From the NCBI GenBank assembly GCA_020634555.1, contig JACKBK010000052.1:1-17746 (forward strand): a DNA stretch of 17,746 nucleotides. Reading direction: 5' to 3'. A program made the position numbers and the translations under genes. Of this stretch, positions 6,701-15,890 are shown one piece after another. The stretch comes from Caldilineae bacterium (GTDB lineage: Bacteria; Chloroflexota; Anaerolineae; JAAEKA01). Positions within the stretch are counted from its first letter, which is position 1. Each line of letters opens with the position of its first letter. Below the pieces are notes generated by a model. That model did not search any database. It worked only from the letters and a program-made list of their open reading frames with translations, and was not told the DNA's origin.

Positions 6701-8866
6701 CTAAGCCAGCCAGAGCGCCAGCCGGTAGGTGAGGAAGCCGGCGATCCATGCCAGCACTGTCAGGTAGACGATGCTGAACGTGGCCCAGCGGCCGCCATAC
6801 TCCGACTTCAGCGCGCCGACTGTTGCCACGCAGGGCGCATAAATCAGCACAAAGACCAGAAACGCTGCGGCGGAAGCTGGCGTGAAATTGCGTTGCAGGG
6901 CGATGCTGAGGCCGGTGTCGCCCTCCGGCGACTGGTCGCCGACGAGGTTGATGCCCGGCACGATGCTGACGACAATCTTGATCGATTCCAGCACCGCCTC
7001 GCCGAAGCCGACGACCACAGTCCGCAGGTCGTCCACCACATTCACCGGCTGTGCTTCCTCAGCCTCGTCGCCGCCCAGGTAGATGACGCTCATGCTGCTG
7101 ATCACCACCTCCTTGGCCACCAGACCGGTAGCCAGCGAGCCGGTCGCCTCCCAGTTGCCGAATCCCAGCGGTGCAAAAACGGGCGCCACTGCGCTGGCTG
7201 CCTGGCCGAACAAGCTATCAGCCGTGTCATCGACGCCGACCGGCAGGTTGAGCAGCGCCCAGACTACCATCGACGCGAGGAGGATCACCGTGGCCGCCTT
7301 GCGCACAAACTCCTCGCTGTGCCGCCACATATGGGTCAACAGGCCGTGCAGCGCGGGCTTGCGATAGGGAGGTAACTCCAGCACAAAGAGCGAGTCGGCG
7401 GTTTTGGCAAAAAGCGTGCGGCGAAAAAGCAGTCCCGAAAGCACCGCCAGCGCGATTCCCAACACGTAGAGGCCAAAGACCACCAGCGCCGCGTGGCCGG
7501 GGAAGAAGGCGGCCGCGAAGATGACATAGATCGGCAGCCGGGCCGCGCAGCTCATCAGGGGCACCATCAAGCCGGTCATCAGACGGTCGCGGCGGTTCTC
7601 CAGCGTGCGGGTCGCCAGGATACCCGGCACGTTGCAGCCGAATCCTACTACCAGCGGAATGAAGCTCTTGCCGTGCAGCCCCAGCAGATGCATCAGCCGG
7701 TCCATGACAAACGCGGCGCGGGCCATGTAGCCGCTGTCCTCCAGCACCGCCAGACAGAAATAGAGCACCAGCAGCACCGGCAGGAAGACCAACACGCCGC
7801 CCACGCCTGCCAGTATCCCATCCACCAGCAGCGACAGCAGCCACGCCGGCGCGCTCAGAGCCGTCAACACGGCGGTGACCCAGCCCGCCAACACACCGTT
7901 GACTGTGATGTCCACCCAGGTCACGAAAGGAGCGGACGCGTTGGCAGTCAGCACGAACACCAGGGCCATCAGCCCGAAGAAGATCGGCAGCCCCAGCACG
8001 CGGTGTGCTACCAGATCATCGATCCGGTCGGTGGTGGTGCGATGCTGCGTGCTGCGGTTTTGTGTTACTACCTGGTGCGCCAGCCCGTGAACGTAGCCGT
8101 AGCGCCGGTCAGCCACCAGCAGCTCCACGTCATCGCCATAAATTGCTTCGATCTGTTCCGCCAATGTCCGCGCCATCACCAGCAGCGGCTCCATGGCAGG
8201 CGACTGGCTGCATGCCTCGATGACGCGTGTGTCGCCCTCCAGGAGTTTGATTGCGGTATAGCGCGCCGCAGTCGGTCCGATCAGCCGGGCCACCTCAGGC
8301 TGCAACGTCGCGATTGCCTGCTCCATTTCCAGGCCGTAATCGACTGATTTGGGCTGGGGAGCGGCTTCTTCGATGGCCTGTTGCAGCAGGTCTTCCAGAC
8401 CCTGGCGCTTGCTGCCCACGGTTGGCACGACGGGGATGCCCAACAGCCGCTGCAGGAGATGGATGTCGATGGCTGTGCCATCTGCCTCGGCTGCGTCCAT
8501 CATGTTGAGCGCCAGCGCGGTGGGCGCGCCCAGCTCAAGGATCTGCACGGCGAGGTAGAGGTTGCGTTCCAGGTTGGTTGCGTCGGCCACGATAATGGCG
8601 ACGTCGGGCTGTTCTTCGAGGATGAAATCGCGCGCGATCGCCTCTTCCAGCGAGTGTGCGCTGAGACTGTAGGTGCCGGGCAGATCCACCAGCGTGACCG
8701 ACGTGCCGTTCCAGCGAGCCGTGCCGGAGCTGACGGCCACGGTCTTGCCGGGCCAGTTGCCGACATGCTGGCGCGCGCCGGTCAATGCGTTGAAGATGGT
8801 GCTCTTTCCCGCGTTGGGATTGCCGGCCAACACGACCAGCGGCATGGCTGCGACTCTACCGGCCAT
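6701..8866 (-). CDS. feoB: Ferrous iron transporter FeoB
   Basis: A 721-residue Fe(II) transporter of the inner membrane. The N-terminal G domain has G1 GNPNAGKST (15-23), G3 DLPGTYSL (61-68) and G4 NMMD (121-124), followed by a helical GDI-like domain to about 280. The membrane part begins near 287 and holds the two gate halves. The FeoB Cys motifs are present: GFGCNVPGI (408-416), MSCAARLP (438-445) and YAPCVATV (676-683), along with the family block LEDSGYMARAAFVMDR (375-390). The ATG at 8866 overlaps the end of feoA by 11 bp, the usual translational coupling in feo operons; a second in-frame ATG at codon 8 is possible. The C-terminus is complete and is followed by feoC. Confidence 0.97.
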   Translation of the reverse strand: MAGRVAAMPLVVLAGNPNAGKSTIFNALTGARQHVGNWPGKTVAVSSGTARWNGTSVTLVDLPGTYSLSAHSLEEAIARDFILEEQPDVAIIVADATNLERNLYLAVQILELGAPTALALNMMDAAEADGTAIDIHLLQRLLGIPVVPTVGSKRQGLEDLLQQAIEEAAPQPKSVDYGLEMEQAIATLQPEVARLIGPTAARYTAIKLLEGDTRVIEACSQSPAMEPLLVMARTLAEQIEAIYGDDVELLVADRRYGYVHGLAHQVVTQNRSTQHRTTTDRIDDLVAHRVLGLPIFFGLMALVFVLTANASAPFVTWVDITVNGVLAGWVTAVLTALSAPAWLLSLLVDGILAGVGGVLVFLPVLLVLYFCLAVLEDSGYMARAAFVMDRLMHLLGLHGKSFIPLVVGFGCNVPGILATRTLENRRDRLMTGLMVPLMSCAARLPIYVIFAAAFFPGHAALVVFGLYVLGIALAVLSGLLFRRTLFAKTADSLFVLELPPYRKPALHGLLTHMWRHSEEFVRKAATVILLASMVVWALLNLPVGVDDTADSLFGQAASAVAPVFAPLGFGNWEATGSLATGLVAKEVVISSMSVIYLGGDEAEEAQPVNVVDDLRTVVVGFGEAVLESIKIVVSIVPGINLVGDQSPEGDTGLSIALQRNFTPASAAAFLVFVLIYAPCVATVGALKSEYGGRWATFSIVYLTVLAWIAGFLTYRLALWLA

Positions 8867-9179
8867 TCCTGCGCCTCGTGAGCCAGCCTGGCCAGCGCCT
8901 GGCGCTTCCGGGCAGGGTCTCGTTTTGGTCTGTTTTTCCGCCTGTACCGATTGTCACGGTGTGAACCATGATCTGTGCCGCTTCGTCGCGTCGCAGCGAC
9001 AGATGATATCCCTTGACGAGGTACTCCACCGGATCGCCCAGCGGCGCCACCCGGACAACCGCAATCTCGGCGCCGGGAATAACACCCATGTCCAGTAGAC
9101 GTTTGCGCAGCGCGCCGCGTCCGCGGACTTCGTGGATGATGGCCCGGTCCTGGGGCGACAGGTCGGTCAATGGCGGCAT
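8856..9179 (-). CDS. feoA: Ferrous iron transport accessory protein FeoA
   Basis: A 107-residue SH3-like protein. Family blocks are the LRKRLLDMGVIPGAEIAVVR stretch, the GDPVEYLVKGYHLSLRRDEA stretch and a hydrophobic end at IMVHTV. FeoA proteins are usually about 75-90 residues; here a polar and basic tail of about 30 residues (GGKTDQNE to RRRNGR) follows the SH3 domain. Its last codons overlap the feoB start, so the tail may exist partly to couple translation. FeoA is thought to interact with FeoB and assist iron transport. The ATG at 9179 has an AAGGAGA ribosome site. It is the first gene of the feo operon and is preceded by an FNR-like box. Confidence 0.93.
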   Translation of the reverse strand: MPPLTDLSPQDRAIIHEVRGRGALRKRLLDMGVIPGAEIAVVRVAPLGDPVEYLVKGYHLSLRRDEAAQIMVHTVTIGTGGKTDQNETLPGSARRWPGWLTRRRNGR

Positions 9180-9221
9180 TTTAGTCTCTCCTTCTATTCT
9201 GCGGCCAATTTCTTTAGTCGC

Positions 9222-9263
9222 ATCATAACATCAGTTGTGTCGCACGTATATGATTTAGATCAT
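9222..9263 (-). promoter_or_regulatory. feo promoter with FNR/CRP-type box at -41.5
   Basis: On the minus strand a perfect 14-bp palindrome ATGATCTAAATCAT (9250-9263) has the TGAT-N4-ATCA core of FNR-type sites. Twenty-two bases downstream is TATGAT (9222-9227), five of six bases of a -10 box; transcription would start near 9215. The palindrome centre (9256.5) is then 41.5 bp upstream of that start, the class II activator position. No good -35 is present, as expected for an activator-dependent promoter. FNR control of feo is established in Escherichia coli; here it is inferred from sequence only. Confidence 0.6.
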
Positions 9264-9351
9264 CTTTTGACGGGCAAGTGCCTGCTCATCGACCCAGAGC
9301 CTGCTGCAGCGACTTGAGGATTTTGCAGGTAGAGCGAGAAAGCCAGCACGT

Positions 9352-9380
9352 TTGACAGAACGATTCGAATCGTATATCCT
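9352..9380 (+). promoter_or_regulatory. Promoter of the MOSC gene with operator-like palindrome in its spacer
   Basis: A perfect TTGACA (9352-9357) is followed after 17 bp by TATCCT (9375-9380). The spacer contains the 14-bp perfect palindrome ACGATTCGAATCGT (9360-9373). A dimeric regulator bound there would sit between the two promoter elements. Transcription would begin near 9387, which excludes the GTG at 9386 as the translation start and supports the TTG at 9413. Confidence 0.55.
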
Positions 9381-9412
9381 GCCAAGTGTCAATCTTACCA
9401 CAGGAGCACCCC

Positions 9413-9868
9413 TTGACTGCAACCGTTACCAGTATCGTTTACAGCCCGCAGCCCGGCAGTTACAATCGCAAGCCCTTGGCGGAAGCCGTGCTACTGGCCG
9501 GCTATGGCATCGACGGCGACCGCAAGGGTGGAAATCCCAGGCGCAATCTCAACGTCTTGGACCAGGAAACCATTGACATCCTGGATGCCGAGGGTATTCC
9601 CACCGGTCCCGGCGTGTTGGGTGAAAACATGATCCTGGCTGGTGTGCGTCTCGACGCCAGTCCGCCCGGCACACGCATTCGCATCGGCCAGCAGGCGCTG
9701 GTGGAGATGGTGGCGCTGCGCGAGCCGTGCTATAAGCTGACCGCGCTGGACGCAAGGATGCCCGACTTGGTAGTAGGCCGTGTCGGCGTGATGGCGCGGG
9801 TGGTGGAAGGCGGTATTGTGCGGGTTGGTGACGAAGTCGTGGTGGTGCTGGGCGGGGCCACCGAATGA
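9413..9868 (+). CDS. MOSC-domain protein
   Basis: A 151-residue stand-alone MOSC domain, a beta-barrel related to the C-terminal domain of molybdenum cofactor sulfurase, which handles sulfur or cofactor through a conserved cysteine. The landmarks are GIDGDRKGG (32-40), GVLGENMIL (67-75) and ALREPCYKL (101-109), where Cys106 is the conserved residue. The start is taken as TTG at 9413 because CAGGAG (9401-9406) lies 6 bp upstream and family members begin with a short 'x-V-x-S-I' strand like the one here; the GTG at 9386 lies on the predicted transcription start. Next door on the same strand is a molybdenum hydroxylase, whose cofactor normally carries a terminal sulfur, so a role in cofactor sulfuration or handling is inferred. 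Confidence 0.85.
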   Translation: MTATVTSIVYSPQPGSYNRKPLAEAVLLAGYGIDGDRKGGNPRRNLNVLDQETIDILDAEGIPTGPGVLGENMILAGVRLDASPPGTRIRIGQQALVEMVALREPCYKLTALDARMPDLVVGRVGVMARVVEGGIVRVGDEVVVVLGGATE

Positions 9869-10130
9869 TGAAGCTTAAGAATTTAAGTTGGTAATTGGCT
9901 CGACACGCCCGCCGGGATGCTGCGCAAAACCTCCCGGCTACCCGCTCCGGGGCGCAAGCAGCCAGGTGGAAGCCCTTTCGGGGCCGGGATTCCCAGGCCC
10001 GGAGGGCCTTACATCTTGTAGCTCGATCCGTTTACGGTCGGGCGGCCCTGACCTTCCGCTCCGGCCAGAATGTAACCGAACTTGGATAGCCATTGGCTAA
10101 CCTCTGACAATCTGACTCTCTGACCCTCTC
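9869..10130 (+). other. Structured GC-rich spacer upstream of the molybdenum hydroxylase genes
   Basis: No convincing gene. Several nested helices are possible: GCCGGG (9911-9916) with CCCGGC (9933-9938), CCCG/CGGG around a CTC loop (9941-9951), and a hairpin GGGCC-GGG-ATT-CCC-A-GGCCC (9981-10000) with a single bulged A. A molybdenum-cofactor riboswitch or other leader RNA would make sense before these genes, but I cannot match it to a known consensus. The last part (10104-10127) is an 8-nt tandem: CTGACAAT, CTGACTCT, CTGACCCT. The following ATG has no ribosome site. Confidence 0.35.
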
Positions 10131-11591
10131 ATGTGGCACACATACTATCAACCGACAACGTTGTCTGACGCGCTGGCACTGCTGGCGCAGTACGGCGCGG
10201 AGGCGCGCGTTATCGCTGGCGGCACCGACCTGATCCTGGAACTGGAGCGGGGCGTTCGTCGCCAGGAAATTCTGATCGACATAACGCGTGTTGGTGCGAT
10301 CGATAGCGTCGTATTGGACGAGGCCGCTGGCGAGATCAGCCTGGGGCCGCTGGTGACGCACGCCGCTGTGACTGCGTCGCCTTTGTTGGTCCAGCGGGCG
10401 TTTCCCCTGGCCCGCGCCTGCTGGGAAGTGGGCGCGCCGCAGATTCGCAATCGCGGCACCGTGGCGGGCAACCTGATCACCGCCAGTCCCGCCAACGACA
10501 CCATCTCGCCGCTGTGGGCACTGGACGGTGCGGTGACACTCACCAGCCAGGCGAGGGGCGAGCGCCGGCTGTCCTTCGACCAGTTCTTCCGCGGCGTCCG
10601 CCGTACGGCGCTGGAACCGGATGAGATGCTGACGGCCGTCCACCTGCGGGCCTTGCCCGACTCGGCGCGCGGCACGTTCATCAAGCTGGGCCTGCGTCGC
10701 GCACAAGCCATCTCGCTGGTCAACGCGGCGGTGGTGCTGGACTTCGACTCAGCATCGCTCGGGCTGGTCTCCGACCGTGTCGTGACCGGTGCCCGCATCG
10801 CCCTCGGCTCGGTCGCGCCGACCATTGTGCGCGCGACGGATGCCGAGGCCAGCCTGATCGGCCAGCCGTTGAGCGACCGGGCAATAATCGCCGCGGCGGA
10901 GCTGGCAGTGCAAGCCGCTCATCCCATCGACGACCTGCGCGCCAGCGCCGACTACCGGTCGTCCATGGTTGGCGTGCTGGTGGAGCGCGCCCTGCGCCAA
11001 CTGCGCACCGGCGCCGAGCGCGACGGCTGGCCAGCTACCCCGGTCCTGCTTCGGTCACCGGTCACCGGTGATCAGTCATCGGTAATCAGTGATCAGTCGT
11101 CAGATGTCGATCCGGTCACGCATCACGCATCACGTTTCACGCTGACTCTCAACGGCGTCCCGACCACCCTGGAAAACGCCGCCGGCAAAACCCTGCTGCG
11201 CGCGCTGCGCGAGAACGCCCACATGACCGGCGTCAAGGAAGGCTGCGCCGAGGGCGAGTGCGGCGCCTGCACCGTGTGGCTGGACGGCGAGGCGGTGATG
11301 GCCTGCTTGGTGCCCGCCGAGCGCGCCGCAGGTTGTGACGTGGTCACGATCGAGGGATTGGCCGCGGACGACCGGCTGCATACGGTGCAGGCCGCATTTG
11401 TCGGTGAGGGCGGCGTCCAGTGCGGCTACTGCACGCCGGGGCTGATCATGTCAGCCGCCAAGCTGCTGGAGGAGTGCCCCGACCCGACCGTGGGCGACAT
11501 CCAGCAGGCGCTGGCCGGCAACCTGTGCCGCTGTACCGGCTACGCCAAGGTGATCGCGGCTGTTCAGGCCGCTGTTCAAAGGGAGGGTTAA
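10131..11591 (+). CDS. Molybdenum hydroxylase FAD and [2Fe-2S] subunits fused in one chain
   Basis: A 486-residue electron-transfer subunit. Residues 1 to about 295 are the FAD-binding domain of the CoxM/XdhB type: AGGTDL (29-34) and QIRNRGTVAGN (104-114), both flavin-binding loops, then the C-terminal FAD-associated domain. Residues 308-337 are a low-complexity linker. Residues 338-486 are a CoxS-type iron-sulfur domain: a plant-ferredoxin cluster on Cys372, Cys377, Cys380 and Cys392, and a helical second cluster on Cys431, Cys434, Cys466 and Cys468. All eight ligands are present. These two units are usually separate genes or, in XdhA-type fusions, occur as Fe-S then FAD; the order here is reversed. 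The ATG at 10131 fits the family start (MW-x-x-YYxP) although no ribosome site precedes it. It would pass electrons from the large subunit to NAD+ or another acceptor. Confidence 0.93.
   Translation: MWHTYYQPTTLSDALALLAQYGAEARVIAGGTDLILELERGVRRQEILIDITRVGAIDSVVLDEAAGEISLGPLVTHAAVTASPLLVQRAFPLARACWEVGAPQIRNRGTVAGNLITASPANDTISPLWALDGAVTLTSQARGERRLSFDQFFRGVRRTALEPDEMLTAVHLRALPDSARGTFIKLGLRRAQAISLVNAAVVLDFDSASLGLVSDRVVTGARIALGSVAPTIVRATDAEASLIGQPLSDRAIIAAAELAVQAAHPIDDLRASADYRSSMVGVLVERALRQLRTGAERDGWPATPVLLRSPVTGDQSSVISDQSSDVDPVTHHASRFTLTLNGVPTTLENAAGKTLLRALRENAHMTGVKEGCAEGECGACTVWLDGEAVMACLVPAERAAGCDVVTIEGLAADDRLHTVQAAFVGEGGVQCGYCTPGLIMSAAKLLEECPDPTVGDIQQALAGNLCRCTGYAKVIAAVQAAVQREG
11052..11141 (+). 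repeat. Degenerate short repeats forming the interdomain linker
   Basis: Within the fusion gene lies TCACCGGTCACCGGTGATCAG-type sequence followed by ATCAGTGATCAGT and then a 7-nt tandem (TCACGCA, TCACGCA, TCACGTT, TCACG at 11116-11141). The 7-nt unit is not a codon multiple, so it was not built by selection on protein. Similar low-complexity strings occur between genes in this window, for example 10104-10127. Confidence 0.65.
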
Positions 11592-11890
11592 CTCTCCGTG
11601 GACCCATATCTTCACGCCTCTGCTGTACGCGGTGAGGGCTTTCAGATTGATGATGTTGGCAACCTTGATGAGTTTGCACGCCACAATCACGCCCTCCGGC
11701 GCAGGTCGCTAACCTCGTGGCGAGACCGGCTGGCCGTTGTTGTGACTGTTCTCAGACTACGAAGGAAGCCCACTTCAGTTGCGGCCAAGTTCTCTCACCC
11801 CGCGCCGGGCACTGGCGACGAAGAAGAGATGGCCCGCGGCGGCTGACGCTTCCACATGCCAAAGATTGGTCGAAATTCAAGGAAACATCC
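11592..11890 (+). other. 299-bp spacer between the two hydroxylase subunit genes
   Basis: No supported gene. An 82-codon frame from a GTG at 11598 has a GGGAGGG ribosome-like site inside the preceding gene, but its product is Arg-rich with no recognisable domain. The minus strand has an equally open frame, so neither is compelling. The large-subunit frame is also open upstream, but the ATG at 11891 with AAGGAA is the credible start. The segment may be decayed sequence. Confidence 0.5.
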
Positions 11891-14116
<2,226 letters not shown>

Positions 14117-14157
14117 ATCGACTCGAACTGGCACATTCATGATATTGGAGGAACAAG

Positions 14158-14505
14158 ATGCGGCAGGTCATTGTTTACCGTGGCGAAGATGGTTACTGGG
14201 TGGCTGAATGTCCAAGTCTACCTGGTTGTATCAGCCAAGGCGCGACACGAGAAGAAGCGATCCGCAACATCAAGGAAGCAATTGAAGGGTATGTCGATGC
14301 TTTAAGCGAAGATGGACTACCGATCCCGGAGGAACACTTTGATTTGCTCACGGTCGCAGTATTGGCAAGCTTCCCAAGATTTCAGGGCGCGCCTGCGTCA
14401 CTTGAACGTGGTGGGTTCTATTTCAAACGTCAGACCGGCAGCCATATCGTGATGCGCCGCGATGATCCCTTTGCTCAGGTAGTAGTGCCCGACCACCGCG
14501 TTTGA
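14158..14505 (+). CDS. hicB: HicB-like antitoxin, frame running into a broken hicA
   Basis: Residues 1 to about 68 are a complete HicB N-terminal domain: DGYWVAECPSLPGCISQG, then ATREEAIRNIKEAIEGYV and DGLPIPEEHF. A GGAGGA ribosome site precedes the ATG. The normal HicB ends about here; instead the frame continues through the damaged hicA to a TGA at 14505, adding about 46 residues that include a HicA fragment (LERGGFYFKRQTGSHIVMRR). The extension is a by-product of the hicA frameshifts. HicB normally binds HicA and represses its own promoter; with hicA broken only a DNA-binding or orphan antitoxin role could remain, and this HicB lacks an obvious C-terminal DNA-binding domain. Confidence 0.85.
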   Translation: MRQVIVYRGEDGYWVAECPSLPGCISQGATREEAIRNIKEAIEGYVDALSEDGLPIPEEHFDLLTVAVLASFPRFQGAPASLERGGFYFKRQTGSHIVMRRDDPFAQVVVPDHRV

Positions 14506-14573
14506 CCGGGGCACCTTGCGCGATTATTCGCCAGGCAGGCTTCAGCGTCGATGAGTCCTCCAACCGAAGTTAA
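14362..14573 (+). pseudogene. hicA: hicA toxin pseudogene with several frameshifts
   Basis: Joining three frames restores most of a HicA mRNA interferase. From a TTG at 14362 one reads LASF, then KISGRACV in another frame (14376-14399), LERGGFYFKRQTGSHIVMRR and PFAQVVVPDHR back in the first frame (14401-14499), DRGTLR in the third (14504-14521), and IIRQAGFSVDE (14523-14555) ending at a TAA at 14571. At least four small indels are needed. The catalytic-His region GSHIV and the family block 'VVPDHR-x-DRGTLR-x-IIRQAGFSVDE' are recognisable, so identity is secure and the gene is dead. Confidence 0.85.
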
Positions 14574-14669
14574 TGGCGTTTCAGCACTCGCCTGTCTTAA
14601 TTTACGCGCAGTTGATCGAGCCGAGTTGGGGTTGAATCAATGCGTTTGAACCGTCGTAGTTGTTGCGTA

Positions 14670-14893
14670 ATCGCAGGTGACGCATGGTCTGGATGCCACG
14701 GTCTTGTTAAGATGGTCGACGAGCAGGCAGGACGGCAGGCCGGCGGTCGTTTTTCCACCTGGTCACGCCTTCTACGGCAAGGTTGTTTCATCGGTAGGCA
14801 CTGCTTTGTCCCATCACCAATCAAGTCAAAGGCTATCCGTTCGAGGTTCGGATTCCAACTGAACTCGGGGAAGACGACAAAGGTAAATTCTGA
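14670..14893 (+). pseudogene. mazF: mazF/pemK-type toxin pseudogene
   Basis: Fragments of a MazF endoribonuclease appear in order across frames: GD (about 14677-14682) and MVWM (from 14684), EQAGR (about 14720-14734), RPAVVFPPGHAFYGKV (14737-14784) and CPITNQVKGYPFEVRIP (14807-14857), ending at a TGA at 14891. The last block is the most conserved MazF segment. The breaks show multiple frameshifts. No mazE-type antitoxin is recognisable upstream; the C-terminal part of MazF after the TGA is not recognisable either. Confidence 0.8.
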
Positions 14894-15052
14894 GGAGGAG
14901 TTCGCAGCGCTGCGATCCCAGCTTGGCGTACCGGATGATCTCGTTTTGGACCACTTCATCCAGGATCCCATTGTTTCCAAGACGGCGACATCGACTTCGA
15001 CCAATGGTGCCGGCGTCGCGAGCGGGAGGTCTTGAGCCATGATGTTCAATAA
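14886..15052 (+). pseudogene. Unassigned gene fragment before yqeB
   Basis: Two adjacent frames give protein-like sequence: SEEEFAALRSQLGVPDD and LVLDHFIQDPIVSK (14889-14979), then after a frame change DGDIDFDQWCRRREREVLS (14981-15037), ending at a TAA at 15050 inside the next gene. It could be the 3' remnant of another decayed gene. No family is recognised and the reading may be chance. Confidence 0.3.
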
Positions 15053-15845
15053 CTCTGTTGTCTTGATCCGCGGCGCAGGTGATCTGGCCAGCGGTGTCGC
15101 GTGGCGCTTGCAGCGCTGTGGCTTCCCGGTGGTGATGACCGAATTGCCAGCGCCGCTGGTGGTCCGGCGCACCGTCGCCTTCGCCGAGGCGGTGTACAGC
15201 GGCGAGACGTTTGTCCAGGGAACCCAGGCTTGCCGGGCCGAGGATGCCGGCGAGGCGCGCCAACTGGCAGCCCACGGAATCATCCCCGTGCTGGTGGATC
15301 CCGCGGCAGATTGCCGGGCCGAGTTGCAACCAGCGGTGCTGGTGGACGCGATCATGGCGAAGCGCAACACAGGCACCACCATCGACGACGCGCCGCTGGT
15401 GGTCGCGTTAGGGCCAGGGTTTACCGCAGGGTTGGACTGCCACGCGGTGGTGGAGACCAACCGCGGCCACGATCTGGGTCGTGTCTTGTGGCAGGGACCG
15501 CCGGAGCCGGACACGCGGCTGCCGGGCGAGGTGGGCGGCTACCGCGGCGCGCGGGTGTTGCGGGCGCCGGCAAACGGCCATGTCCACGGCCACGTCGCCA
15601 TCGGGTCGGTGGTCGAGGAAGGCCAGATCATCGCCCACGTCGATGGAATCCCCATTTCGGCGCCGTTCGGCGGTGTGTTGCGCGGGCTGGTGCATCCCGA
15701 CGCGCCGGTGCAGATCGGCACCAAGATCGGCGACCTCGACGCGCGCGCCAAGCCGCGCTATTGTTTCACTGTTTCGGAAAAGGCGTTAGCTGTGGCCGGT
15801 GGCGTCCTGGAGGCGATTCTGAGCAGGGCCGCGGATGGCTGGTAA
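15039..15845 (+). CDS. yqeB: EF2563/YqeB-family selenium-dependent molybdenum hydroxylase maturation protein
   Basis: A 268-residue protein matching the EF2563/YqeB family, which in other bacteria is found with selD, yqeC and xanthine dehydrogenase-like genes and is thought to help mature selenium-dependent molybdenum hydroxylases; its reaction is not known. The N-terminus has a Rossmann-like RGAGDLASGVAWRL block (11-24). The middle has the family stretch VALGPGFTAGLDCHAVVETN with a conserved Cys. The C-terminal part (about 180-240) is a valine- and glycine-rich beta region recalling biotinyl-like hammerheads. GGGAGG lies upstream of the ATG at 15039; a second ATG follows directly. Its presence suggests the adjacent hydroxylase carries labile selenium. 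The toxin remnants lie between it and the large subunit. Confidence 0.88.
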   Translation: MMFNNSVVLIRGAGDLASGVAWRLQRCGFPVVMTELPAPLVVRRTVAFAEAVYSGETFVQGTQACRAEDAGEARQLAAHGIIPVLVDPAADCRAELQPAVLVDAIMAKRNTGTTIDDAPLVVALGPGFTAGLDCHAVVETNRGHDLGRVLWQGPPEPDTRLPGEVGGYRGARVLRAPANGHVHGHVAIGSVVEEGQIIAHVDGIPISAPFGGVLRGLVHPDAPVQIGTKIGDLDARAKPRYCFTVSEKALAVAGGVLEAILSRAADGW

Positions 15846-15890
15846 CCGCCAGCCCTGCTCGACTTCATCTTGCTAATCGCCGCAATCTCC

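Noticed and set aside
6447..6749. Longer FeoC start at 6749
   Set aside because: It would overlap feoB by about 49 bp and add a non-homologous N-terminus; the ATG at 6689 has GGAG upstream and gives the usual FeoC length.
9386..9412. GTG at 9386 as the MOSC protein start
   Set aside because: It falls on the predicted transcription start, while the TTG at 9413 has a well-spaced CAGGAG.
9905..10010. Cobalamin or tetrahydrofolate riboswitch
   Set aside because: The conserved cobalamin box and other expected consensus segments were not found in the spacer.
11598..11846. 82-codon GTG frame between the hydroxylase subunits
   Set aside because: Despite a ribosome-like site it has no recognisable domain, is Arg-rich, and the opposite strand is equally open.
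11717..11890. N-terminal extension of the large subunit
   Set aside because: The added 58 residues have no family counterpart; the ATG at 11891 has its own ribosome site and the family N-terminus.
14597..15514. 305-codon minus-strand frame across the toxin remnants and yqeB
   Set aside because: It is antisense to the clear MazF fragments and to YqeB, with Ser/Thr/Arg-rich low-information sequence.
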